A DNA stretch of 20,673 bases, from the NCBI GenBank assembly GCA_963755155.1, contig CAVWIV010000021.1, positions 1-20,673 of the forward strand, in the 5' to 3' direction. Made by a program: the position numbers and the translations under genes. Below are positions 7,569 to 14,535 of this stretch, piece by piece. This DNA comes from PALSA-612 sp963755155 (GTDB taxonomy: Bacteria > Actinomycetota > Thermoleophilia > Gaiellales > Gaiellaceae). The notes under the pieces were generated by a model that searched no databases, had not been told where the DNA came from, and was given only the letters and a program-made list of their open reading frames with translations. How positions within the stretch are numbered: position 1 is the first letter of the stretch; each line of letters starts with the position of its first letter.

Positions 7569-8214
7569 ATGGTGCGGCTACTCGCGATCGTTGGGTGGTT
7601 CCGCTCGCTCTCCAGGGCCCGGCCGCGGATCCGGGGTATGCGGGCTTCGCCATGAGTCTCCTGCGCCGATGCGCGAGCAGCTCCGCGACGGTTCCTGGCG
7701 TCCAGGCTGCCCGGTTCCGCTATCCGGCCTGCGGCTGCTCACGGTCAGGCACTACGGGTGGGACGGGAAGCGACGACCGGCCAGCTCGTGGTCAACAAGA
7801 ACTATCGCGCGACCGCTGGTCGGCGTCTTCCGCCGCCTGTACGAGCTGAAGTTCCCCATCCGCCACATGCGCTTCGCCGACCAGTACGGCCCCGGCCCCG
7901 AGCCGCGCGATACGAGCGGCTCCTTCCACTGCCGTCCGCCTGTTGCGTCGCCCTGCCCGGGGTCGAAACCCCGAAGCAACTGGTCGATGCACGCGTACGG
8001 GCTCGCCGTCGACCTCAATCCGCGCGAGAACCCCTACGTCGGCTGCGGCGTCTCATACCACGCCGACGCAAAGCGCTACATCGACCGCACGCCGCTACGC
8101 AAAGGGATGGTGACGCCGGCCGTGGTGCGCGCGTTCAAAGCCCTCGGCTGGGGCTGGGGCGGCGACTGGACCAGCGTCAAGGACTGGATGCACTTCTCGT
8201 CCACGGGCGGCTGA
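7569..8214 (+). CDS. Secreted M15-family (VanY/D-Ala-D-Ala carboxypeptidase-like) peptidase
   Basis: About 215 residues. The start reads MVRLLAIV, a hydrophobic core (WVVPLAL in the next frame) and GPAADPGYAGFAMS, a signal peptide. SGLRLLTVRHYGWDG, EATTGQLVVNKNY and VGVFRRLYELKFPIRHMRFA form the M15_4 N-terminal part. The zinc site is clear: NWSMHAYGLAVDLNP gives SxHxxGxAxD, and DWMHFSS gives the last His. Such enzymes trim peptidoglycan peptides outside the membrane. The His/Asp/His triad is intact, so the enzyme should be active once the shifts (near 7590, 7650 and 7770-7800) are corrected. ATG at 7557 is an alternative start. It converges with the PEP-mutase-family gene, with 6 bases between stops. 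Confidence 0.86.
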
Positions 8215-8220
8215 CGCCTG

Positions 8221-9028
8221 TCAGCTGACGGCGTCGCGCAGGACGTCGCGGGGGATGTGCCCGCCGGCGTAGGTCGAGGTGCCGGCCGTCAGCAGCTCCT
8301 GTCCGCCTGCGTGGAGCGCTCCGTAGGCGGCTCCCGCGAGCAGGCTGCCCGTCGAGACGCGGCGGACGCCCGCGGCGGCGAGCTCAGGGATCGCCGGCGC
8401 CGTGGCCAGCGCGAGCACGTTCACCGGCCCGCCGACGGCCTCGACGACGTTGCGGATGTCTTCGATGTCCGTGAGGCCCGGCGCGTACACGCAGTCGGCG
8501 CCGGCGTCGCGATAGGCGATCAGCCGCGCGATCGTGTCGTCGAGGTCGTCCACGCCACGAATGTGGTTCTCGGCGCGGCCCGTGAGCACCATCGGCTCCG
8601 CGAGGCCGTGAACTCGCCTCCGCGGCTTCGGCGACCCGCTCGGCGGCGAGTCCGACGTCGTCGATCGCGCCGGTCGCCGGGTCGTAGTCCTCGATCCAGC
8701 AGCCCGCAGCGCCGGCCTCGGCAAGAAGACTGACGGTCTCCGCGACGCCGCCCGGCTCGTCCGGATAGCAGCGCTCGGAGTCGACGTTGAGCGGCAGGTC
8801 GGTCGCGGCCGAAAGCGCCGCCACGTGTACGACGAGCTCGTCGCGCGACACCTGCTGGTCGTCCTTGCCGAGCGTCCAGGCGAAGCCGGCGCTCGTCGTC
8901 GCCAGCGCCTCGAACCCCGCTGCGGCGAGGATCCGCGCCGACCCGGCGTCCCACGGGTTCGGCATGACGAATAGCTGCTCGCGCTCGTGAAGCTCGCGAA
9001 AGCGGGCGCGTCGCTCGTCGGCGCTCAT
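8221..9028 (-). CDS. Isocitrate lyase/PEP mutase family enzyme
   Basis: About 269 residues. MSADERRARFRELHEREQLF leads to VMPNPWDAGSARILAAAGFE, the PNxWD entry of the family. TTSAGFAWTLGK, LPLNVDSERCYPDEPGGVAE (Asp/Glu pair for Mg) and GCWIEDYDPATG follow the PEP mutase beta-barrel order, with LTGRAENHIRG, GADCVYAPGLTD and VSTGSLLAGAAYGALHAGG at the end. The KKCGH signature of true isocitrate lyase is absent. The family includes C-C lyases (methylisocitrate, oxaloacetate, 2,3-dimethylmalate) and phosphonomutases; I cannot choose among them. One shift lies near 8605-8620. The ATG starts 9 bases after the stop of the kinase gene, so the two are probably one transcript. Confidence 0.86.
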
Positions 9029-9037
9029 GGAGCGATC

Positions 9038-9629
9038 CTAGTCAGCCGGGCGAACACGTTCCCGCTCTGCGTCGGTCACGTTCGGGTCGGCGATGCGGAG
9101 CTCTCCGCCGCTGGAGCTCTCGGGGGGCCGCGTCGAGATCGACGTGGCGCATGAAGAACCGCGTGAACAGGCGGCCGAACGCGCCGCCGCTCGTGGCGCA
9201 GATCACCCAGGTCATCGCCACGTCGAAGGCGGGATTGCCGGCGCGCGCGTTCGCCCAGTCGATGACGACCGGCCCGCGCGACGAGAGCAGGACGTTGTCC
9301 GGATGGAAGTCGACATGGAGCAGGCGTCCATCGCCGAATGGGATCTGGTGGAGACGGTGGTGCAGCTGGGCGAGCAGCCGCGCGTGGCCGCTCAGCCGCC
9401 ACGGCCGGCGCCGGAGTCGGCCAGCATCGTCGGCCCGTCGACGCGCTCGAGGACGAGCGAGTCGTCGCGCACCTCGAGCACGCCCGGTACGGGGAAGCCG
9501 CGCGCCCTGGGCGTGCTCCATGATCTCGGCCTCCCGGGTCGGGCTGCCGCCCGCCTTAAAACGCCTGAGCACGCGGTCCTCGCCCAGCTCGAGGATCTCC
9601 GATGCGCGTCCTTCCGTCAGCACCCGCAC
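9038..9629 (-). CDS. Aminoglycoside phosphotransferase (APH)-fold kinase
   Basis: About 195 residues. VLTEGRASEILELGEDRVLR and RFKAGGSPTREAEIMEHAQ give the nucleotide-binding lobe, a hinge region follows (reconstructed across shifts near 9410 and 9500), then SGHARLLAQLHHRLHQIPFG and the catalytic HVDFHPDNVLLSSRGPVVID, with WANARAGNPAFDVAMTWVI supplying the metal-binding Asp. The motif set HxDxxxxN...D is intact. Many such small kinases act on sugars, amines or homoserine-like metabolites rather than drugs, so resistance is not implied. A shift in the C run near 9128 decides the tail: the other frame ends DPNVTDAERERV...AD at 9038, which reads better than the Arg-rich in-frame end at 9042. GTG at 9629 (or 9623) is the start, 10 bases from the divergent sigma factor. 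Confidence 0.8.
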
Positions 9630-9639
9630 GGTCCGTAGT

Positions 9640-10596
9640 ATGGGCGGGGCGTCATTTCCCGCGACCACGGCCGCCGCCGAGAGCCTCGAGCAGTACCGCG
9701 GAGAGCTCACCGGCTACTGCTACCGGATGCTCGGCTCGCCGTTCGACGCCGAGGACGCCGTGCAGGAGGCGCTCGTTCGCGCGTGGCGCGGGCTCGACCG
9801 CTTCGAGGGCCGGGCCGCGCTGCGCTCGTGGCTCTACCGGATCGCGACGAACGTCTGCCTCGACATGGTCGACGCGCGCAAGCGGCGCGCCCTGCCGATG
9901 GACTTTGGGCCGGCGCAGGAGCCCGTCGTCGCGAACCTCAACGTGCTTTCCGGAGTCGACCGGCGGAGCCGATCCGGACCCCGCGGTCGTCACCGAGGCT
10001 CGTGAGACGATCCGGCCTCGCGTTCGTCGCCACGCTCCAGCATCTCCCGCCGCGGCAGCGGCGGCGCTCATCCTCGGCCAGGTGCTCCGCTGGCAGGCGT
10101 CCGAGGCCGCGGAGCTGTTCGAGACGAGCGTCGCCTCGGTCAACAGCGCGCTCCAGCGCGCGCGTGCCACGCTCGAGGAGCGCGGTCAGCCCGGAGGCAA
10201 TCTCCGCGGCGGTGGAAGAGGCAGACGCCGAGCTGCTCGCCCGCTACGTCGCCGCCTTCCAGTCGTACGACATCGAGGCGCTCACGTCCCTTATCCACGA
10301 GGACGCGACGCAGTCGATGCCGCCGTACGACATGTGGCTCGCCGGCCGCGACGACATCTTCGCGTGGTGGGTCGGGCCCGGTGCGGCTGCCGCGATTCGC
10401 GGCTCGTGCCGACCGTCGGGGCGAACGGCGCGCCGGCGTTCGGCCAGTACAAGCCGGATGACGCGGGCGACGGCTACGAGCCGTGGTCACTGCAGGTGCT
10501 CGAGATCGCCGGCGGAAGGTCGTCGGCTTCACGTTCTTCCTCGACACCGATAGGGTGTTCCCGCTTTTCGGGCTGCCTCTGGAATACCCCGCATAA
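9640..10596 (+). CDS. ECF sigma factor with C-terminal SnoaL-like domain (SigX5/SigG-like)
   Basis: About 318 residues. Region 2 reads YRGELTGYCYRMLGSPFDAE, DAVQEALVRAWRGLDRFEG and ALRSWLYRIATNVCLDMVDA. A linker follows, then region 4: ATLQHLPPRQRAALILGQVL (after a shift near 10060) and WQASEAAELFETSVASVNSA, LQRARATLEERG. A SnoaL/NTF2-like tail begins DAELLARYVAAFQSYDIEAL and ends GFTFFLDTDRVFPLFGLPLE-YPA-stop. This is the ECF layout in which the tail replaces a separate anti-sigma factor and modulates activity. I see shifts near 9955, 10010, 10060, 10210, 10400 and 10520. It starts 10 bases from the divergent kinase. Its last 123 bases lie opposite the STAS gene. Confidence 0.88.
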
Positions 10597-10751
10597 GCCC
10601 ATGAAGTCGACGAATCGGACAGCTCCGCGGACGCGTTCTGAAGCCGAATCTCGGAGCCGTTCCTGCGCGCGGCAAGCTGCAGCCGCGCCAGCGCGTTGAC
10701 GGTGACCGCGTCCGGCGCGACGCCTCGCACGTCGAGGAGCGTGATCGCCAC
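10474..10751 (-). CDS. STAS-domain protein (anti-sigma-factor-antagonist-like)
   Basis: About 92 residues. VAITLLDVRGVAPDAVTVNA, LARLQLAARRNGSEIRLQNA and, after one shift near 10620, ELRELVDFMGLCGVFQRQPE make the strand-helix pattern of a STAS domain: hydrophobic strand, ALARLQLAARR helix, EIRLQNAS strand and FMGL helix. STAS proteins usually bind anti-sigma factors. The frame stays open to 10474 with a charged tail (KREHPIGVEEEREADDL) encoded opposite the SnoaL end of the ECF sigma gene. The usual phosphorylated Ser/Thr is not obvious; the position after the second strand reads DAVTVNA. The start GTG at 10751 has no clear ribosome binding site. Confidence 0.68.
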
Positions 10752-10780
10752 CGTTTTGTAGACGGCGCGGCGCGGGAATG

Positions 10781-10798
10781 CTCATCGCGGCCGATGAG
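10781..10798. promoter_or_regulatory. Inverted repeat upstream of the MFS exporter
   Basis: CTCATCG-CGGC-CGATGAG is a perfect repeat with 7-base arms and a 4-base spacer. It lies between the divergent STAS and exporter starts and ends 28 bases before the exporter ATG, a fitting place for an operator, although no regulator gene of the usual TetR/MarR kind lies beside it. Confidence 0.35.
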
Positions 10799-10826
10799 TT
10801 TCACCCCCAGGTGGTCTACTGCCCCG

Positions 10827-12265
10827 ATGACGATGGACAACCGCAAACGCTGGCTCGCACTGCTCGTGCTCTGTCTCGGCGATCTCATGATCGTCCTCGA
10901 CGTGACGATCGTCGGCGTGGCGCTGCCGTCGATCCGCCAGGACCTCGGCTTCTCGGAGGAGTCGCTCGCGTGGGTCGTGAACGCGTACCTCATCACGTTC
11001 GGCGGCTTCCTCCTGCTGGGCGGGCGGTTCGGCGACCTGTTCGGCCATCGGCGGCTGTTCCTCATCGGCATCGGGCTCTTCACGTTCGCCTCGCTGGCCT
11101 GCGGGCTCTCGACGTCGAGGAGATGCTCGTGATCGCGCGCGCCGTGCAGGGCGTCGGGGGCGCGATCGTTTCGGCCGTCGCGCTGTCGCTGATGATGATG
11201 CTCTTCACGACGCCGGCGGAGCGGGCGAAGGCGATGGCCATCTTCGGCTTCGTCGCCTCGGGCGGCGGCTCGCTCGGGGTGCTGCTCGGGGGCATCCTCA
11301 CCGACGTCCTCAACTGGCACTGGATCTTCCTGGTCAACGTTCCCGTCGGGATCCTCGTCGTCGGGCTGTCGCTGTGGCTCATCCCCGCTGCACGCGTGCC
11401 GACGGCCGCGCAGCGCCTCGACGTCTGGGGAGCAGTCACCGTCACCACCTCGCTGATGATCGCCGTCTACGCGATCGTGAACGGGAACGGGGTCGGGTGG
11501 CTGACCCCTCGCACGCTTGGCCTGCTGGCCGTCTCCGCCGCGCTCCTCGGCGCCTTCCTCCTCATCGAGTCGCGCGTCTCTTCGCCGCTCATGCCGCTCG
11601 GCCTCTTCCGCCATCGCAACATCTCGGTTTCGAACGCGGTCGGCGTGCTCTGGGCGGCGTCGATGTTCGCGTGGTTCTTCCTCTCCGCGCTCTACCTCCA
11701 GGACGTGCTCGGCGACAGCCCGCTCCAGGTCGGCCTCGCGTTCCTGCCGGCGAACCTCATCATGGGCGCCTTCTCGATCTTCCTGTCGGCGAGGCTCGTC
11801 ATGCGCTACGGGATCAGGATTCCCGCGGCGACCGGGCTCGGTCTGGCGGCGATCGGCGGGTTCTCTGTTGCGCGCGCCCGTCGAGGGAGCTTCGGCAGTG
11901 ACGTGCTGTTGCCGATGCTCCTGCTCGGCATCGGCGCCGGCATGCGTTCAACCCCTCTGCTGGCGGTCATGGGAGACGTCCCGCCGGAGGAGGCGGGTCT
12001 CGCGTCCGGCATGGTCAACACGTCGTTCATGATGGGCGGCGCGCTCGGCCTGGCGGTGCTCGCCAGCCTCGCCGCCTGGCGTACCGACGAGCTGCTCGCG
12101 TCAGGCGAGAGCACGGCGGCGGCGCTCACGGGCGGCTACCACGCGGCGTTCCTCCTCGGCGCGCTGTTCGCCGCGCTGGGAGCCGTAGCCGCGGCGACAC
12201 TCCTGCGGCCGGTGCCCACGGAAGCCGCCGCCCACGGCGAGCCGGTGCCCGCGGAGGCTCATTAG
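10827..12265 (+). CDS. DHA2-family (EmrB/QacA) MFS drug exporter
   Basis: About 480 residues with 14 predicted helices. The N-terminal motif RWLALLVLCLGDLMIVLDVT and IVGVALPSIRQDLGFS are typical, then WVVNAYLITFGGFLLLGGRF, GDLFGHRR (MFS motif A), ARAVQGVGGAIVSAVALSLM (motif B) and GILTDVLNWHWIFLVNVPVG (motif C and the DHA2 signature). The second half includes LFRHRNISVSNAVGVLWAAS and PPEEAGLASGMVNTSFMMGG. It should export drugs or other amphiphiles by proton antiport. A frameshift lies near 11115; further compensating shifts are likely at 11864-11885 and 11942-11957, where GMRSTPLLAV should probably read GMAFNPLLLAV. Start ATG at 10827; ATG at 10833 is also possible. Its stop TAG overlaps the stop of the convergent gene. 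Confidence 0.93.
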
Positions 12266-12719
12266 TCCGCTTCGGCGGGTCGCTCGGCGCACGAGGCGGC
12301 GCCGAGCCACGAGTGCGGCGCGCCCGCCCAGCACACGCCGAGCCTCGGCCTGCCGCCGCTGAGCCAGAGGGCGGAAACGCGGCGATCGCCGCGGCGCGAC
12401 CCGAGCAGCGAGAACGCGTTCTCCGTCTTCAGCAGCACGTCCGGTGAGCGCGCGAGGACGGCGATGCCCTCCTCGATCGTGAGCGGCGAGCGGCCGCCCT
12501 TGAGAATGCGGACGAGAGCGTCGTCCGGCGTGACGTCGAAGAATTCGCCACCGGCATCGACACCGACCAGGGTGTAGGCGGCGCGTCGGGAATCTCGATC
12601 TCGGCGATCGGCAGATACTCGTCCGGTGTCGTCGGATCCATGCCCACGAACCCGCCGGCACGAGTCACCGCGCTCTCGATCGAGACCAGCTCCGATTTGC
12701 AGACCCGCACGTCGATCAC
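12262..12719 (-). CDS. DUF5701-like protein, possibly N-terminally truncated
   Basis: About 152 residues. IDVRVCKSELVSIESAVTRA and GGFVGMDPTTPDEYLPIAEI come first, then, after one shift near 12585, AYTLVGVDAGGEFFDVTPDD, ALVRILKGGRSPLTIEEGIA and the well-conserved end GSRRGDRRVSALWLSGGRPR, LGVCWAGAPHSWLGAASCAE. I recognise this as the C-terminal part of the DUF5701 family, of unknown function. Members I recall are around 200 residues with an extra N-terminal region; here the frame upstream of GTG 12719 meets a stop within 20 bases and runs into the ArsR promoter. Either a short form or a truncated gene. The family name is from memory. Confidence 0.65.
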
Positions 12720-12744
12720 GTTCGGGAAACTCTAGTAAGGCAAG

Positions 12745-12774
12745 TTGACACTTACGCAAGTGTATGCTTACATA
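12745..12774 (+). promoter_or_regulatory. Promoter of the ArsR operon
   Basis: TTGACA (12745-12750) is a perfect -35. TACATA (12769-12774), 18 bases later, is a plausible weak -10. The ATG at 12782 follows after 7 bases, so the transcript is probably leaderless. Confidence 0.5.
12748..12763. promoter_or_regulatory. ArsR operator candidate
   Basis: ACACTT-ACGC-AAGTGT is a perfect inverted repeat with 6-base arms and a 4-base spacer, overlapping the -35 box and the promoter spacer. ArsR-type repressors bind such dyads between promoter elements, so autorepression is likely. Confidence 0.55.
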
Positions 12775-12781
12775 GTCGCCC

Positions 12782-13099
12782 ATGGAAGCTGCGCTGAAGG
12801 CGATCGCGGAGCCCAGCCGGCGCCGGATCCTCACGCTCGTCCGCGACGGCGAGCTCTCCGCGGGCGAGATCGCAACGCAGTTCGACGTGACACGACAGGC
12901 GGTCTCGCAACATCTGGGCGTTCTCAAGGAGGCGGGGCTCGTGGACGAGCGACGAAACGGCACGAAGCGTCTCTACAGGGCGCGACCGGAGGGACTCACG
13001 GAGCTGAGGGCGTTCCTCGAGGATTCGAACGAGCGGCTCGAGGCCCTCAAGCAGGAAGCCGAACGAAAGGAGGCCAGGAGTGATGGACGCAGTCACTGA
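12782..13099 (+). CDS. ArsR/SmtB-family transcriptional regulator
   Basis: Complete at 105 residues, with no shift. MEAALKAIAEPSRRRILTLV is the N-terminal helix pair, SAGEIATQFDVTRQAVSQHL the helix-turn-helix, GVLKEAGLVDERRNGTKRLY the wing, and a coiled tail follows. It lacks the ELCVCDL-type metal-binding Cys motif, and it is followed by an SRPBCC gene, so it belongs to the non-metal ArsR group that pairs with SRPBCC (AHSA1-like) proteins. The start is fixed by the leaderless promoter. Its last 17 bases overlap the next gene. Confidence 0.92.
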   Translation: MEAALKAIAEPSRRRILTLVRDGELSAGEIATQFDVTRQAVSQHLGVLKEAGLVDERRNGTKRLYRARPEGLTELRAFLEDSNERLEALKQEAERKEARSDGRSH

Positions 13100-13551
13100 G
13101 GGCATCGCTGTCGAGCGGGAGGTCGAGATCGCGGCGCGCCCCGAAACCGTGTGGGAGTCCCCACCCACCGAGCTAGCGACCTGTTGGATGGGGCTCGAGG
13201 CGGCGTTCGACCTGCGCCCCGGCGGCGCCTACCGCGTCGAGGTGATTCCGGGCAATGTCGCGATCGGCGAGTTCGTCGAGATCGACCCACCGCGCCGGCT
13301 CGTCTACACGTGGGGCTGGGAGAAGCGGACCGGGAAGCTCGGTGCCGCCGGGCTCAACGACGGTCGAGTTCGAACTGGCCGAGGCCGACGAAGGCGGCAC
13401 GCTGCTGCGCTTTCGGCACAGCGACCTACCGAGCCGCGAGTCGGCCGAGTCTCACGGTCACGGCTGGGACCACTACTTCGAGCGCCTTGCATCGGTGGCA
13501 GCGGGCGAGGATCCTGGGGCCGACCCATGGGTTTCGGGAGCGATGGAATGA
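13083..13551 (+). CDS. SRPBCC / AHSA1-like protein
   Basis: About 155 residues. GIAVEREVEIAARPETVWE is the first strand and helix, CWMGLEAAFDLRPGGAYRVE the core strands, AIGEFVEIDPPRRLVYTWGW and TTVEFELAEADEGGTLLRF the later strands, and SHGHGWDHYFERLASVAAGE the long C-terminal helix. The SRPBCC fold holds a hydrophobic ligand in a deep pocket; function is not known for this ArsR-linked group. AAAGGAGG at 13066-13073 is a strong ribosome binding site, 9 bases before the ATG. Shifts lie near 13160 (VWESPPTELATCW should resemble VWEFLTDP...W) and 13330. It ends ATGGAATGA, overlapping the next ATG. Confidence 0.87.
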
Positions 13552-13901
13552 GCGGCTCAGCGCTCCAGATCGCGCTCGCGTATCACGAGGCGTGGACGAG
13601 CAAGGACTTCGAGCGAGCGATGACGTATATCTCGGAAGACATCGTCTGCGAGGCTCCTGCCGGGCGCATCGAGGGTGCCGAGGCCTATCGGGAATTCATG
13701 GGCCCGTTCGTCACGATCCTCGAGCGCGCCGAGCTGATCGCCGCGTTCGGCGACGACGAGACCGCGCTCGTCATGTACGACACCGACACCGTGCCGGTGA
13801 AGGGCGCACCCGGGGCCGAGTGCGTGACCGTCAAGGACGGGAAGATCGTGCACAGCCACTTCGTGTTCAACCGCGAGCCGTTCCTGGCCGCGGCGAGATA
13901 G
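13548..13901 (+). CDS. SnoaL-like / NTF2-fold protein
   Basis: Complete at 117 residues. ALQIALAYHEAWTSKDFERA, MTYISEDIVCEAPAGRIEGA, EAYREFMGPFVTILERAELI and AAFGDDETALVMYDTDTVPV show the cone-shaped NTF2/SnoaL pattern: helix, strand, ligand-pocket helix, then strands. ECVTVKDGKIVHSHFVFNRE is the last strand pair. Such proteins are small-molecule isomerases, hydrolases or binding proteins; no catalytic set can be named here. The start overlaps the previous stop as ATGA, so translation is coupled. Confidence 0.88.
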   Translation: MSGSALQIALAYHEAWTSKDFERAMTYISEDIVCEAPAGRIEGAEAYREFMGPFVTILERAELIAAFGDDETALVMYDTDTVPVKGAPGAECVTVKDGKIVHSHFVFNREPFLAAAR

Positions 13902-13907
13902 CTGGCC

Positions 13908-14244
13908 GTGCCGTACGACGAGGCGATGGCCGACCGCATCCGCGGATTACTCGCGGATGAGCGCCGGCTGACCGAGCAGAAGATGTTCGGCGGGATTGCC
14001 TTCCTCATCGGCGGCAACATGGCCGTGGCGGCAAGCGGCCAGGGCCGGCCTGTTCGTCCGCGTCTACCAGGCCGAGTCCGGCGCGCTTGTCGCATCGACG
14101 AACGCGAGCCTCATGGAGATGCGCGGCCGCCAGCTGCGAGGGTGGCTACGAGTCGGCCAGGACGACCTGCGAACCACGCGCCAGCTGGCGCAGTGGGTGG
14201 GGCTCGGCGCGACGTTCGCCCGCTCGCTGCCCGCGAAGGCCTAG
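13908..14244 (+). CDS. TfoX N-terminal-domain protein
   Basis: About 112 residues. VPYDEAMADRIRGLLADERR, LTEQKMFGGIAFLIGGNMAV and, after a shift near 14042, GLFVRVYQAE, ALVASTNASLMEMRGRQLRG and WLRVGQDDLRTTRQLAQWVG follow the TfoX/Sxy N-terminal fold (MFGG, then an MRGR..GW region). In actinobacteria this domain usually stands alone and has no known competence role. GTG at 13908 starts it, six bases after the SnoaL stop, so it ends the ArsR operon. The tail GATFARSLPAKA is family-typical. Confidence 0.85.
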
Positions 14245-14401
14245 CGCCGCGAAGCCGTCCTGTCGCGTGGACGGCGCTGAGGTCGAGCGCGATCACGAAC
14301 AGCAGGCTCCCCGCCCACCAGTTGACGGGGTCGAAGGTCAGGGGCTCCTCGTCGCCGACGAGATCCCAGATCAGCCAGACCAAGAACCAGAGCAGGGTCA
14401 T
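14111..14401 (-). CDS. Small two-helix membrane protein
   Basis: MTLLWFLVWLIWDLVGDEEP, then LTFDPVNWWAGSLLFVIALD: two hydrophobic helices joined by an acidic loop. GGAGGG lies just upstream of the ATG at 14401, a good ribosome binding site, which supports a real gene. The frame is open to 14111, opposite the TfoX gene, where the residues become Arg-rich and unconvincing. A one-base shift would end the protein near 14243 at about 52 residues, which I think is the real size. No function is known to me. Confidence 0.55.
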   Translation of the reverse strand: MTLLWFLVWLIWDLVGDEEPLTFDPVNWWAGSLLFVIALDLSAVHATGRLRGARPSRAASGRTSRRAPPTAPAGAWFAGRPGRLVATLAAGGRASP

Positions 14402-14476
14402 GTGCCCTCCGGGGTCGTGTGTCAACGGGAATCTACGCGGTGCCCGTTCGTTGTAACCGGTTCGTCACCACATAGC

Positions 14477-14502
14477 GATGAGTTCGGCGACTAGAACTCG
14501 TC
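14477..14502. promoter_or_regulatory. Inverted repeat upstream of the MMPL transporter
   Basis: GATGAGTTC, 8 bases, GAACTCGTC: 9-base arms with one mismatch, ending 33 bases before the transporter ATG. It could be a regulator site. No regulator gene is adjacent. Confidence 0.35.
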
Positions 14503-14535
14503 TATTCCCCAGAGGACACGACGAGAGGACGTGAG

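Noticed and set aside
9038..9629. An aminoglycoside resistance gene
   Set aside because: Only the broad APH fold is visible, the protein is short, and no subfamily signature ties it to a drug.
11080..11448. Minus-strand open frames opposite the MFS gene
   Set aside because: They are antisense shadows with no motif or start signal; the exporter reading is strong along the whole stretch.
12262..12963. A long minus-strand frame reaching into the ArsR gene
   Set aside because: Upstream of about 12590 it is antisense to ArsR and its promoter, and the DUF5701-like residues continue in a different frame there.
13908..14244. A natural competence regulator (TfoX/Sxy)
   Set aside because: Only the N-terminal domain is present, and it sits in an ArsR operon; actinobacterial single-domain forms have no shown competence role.
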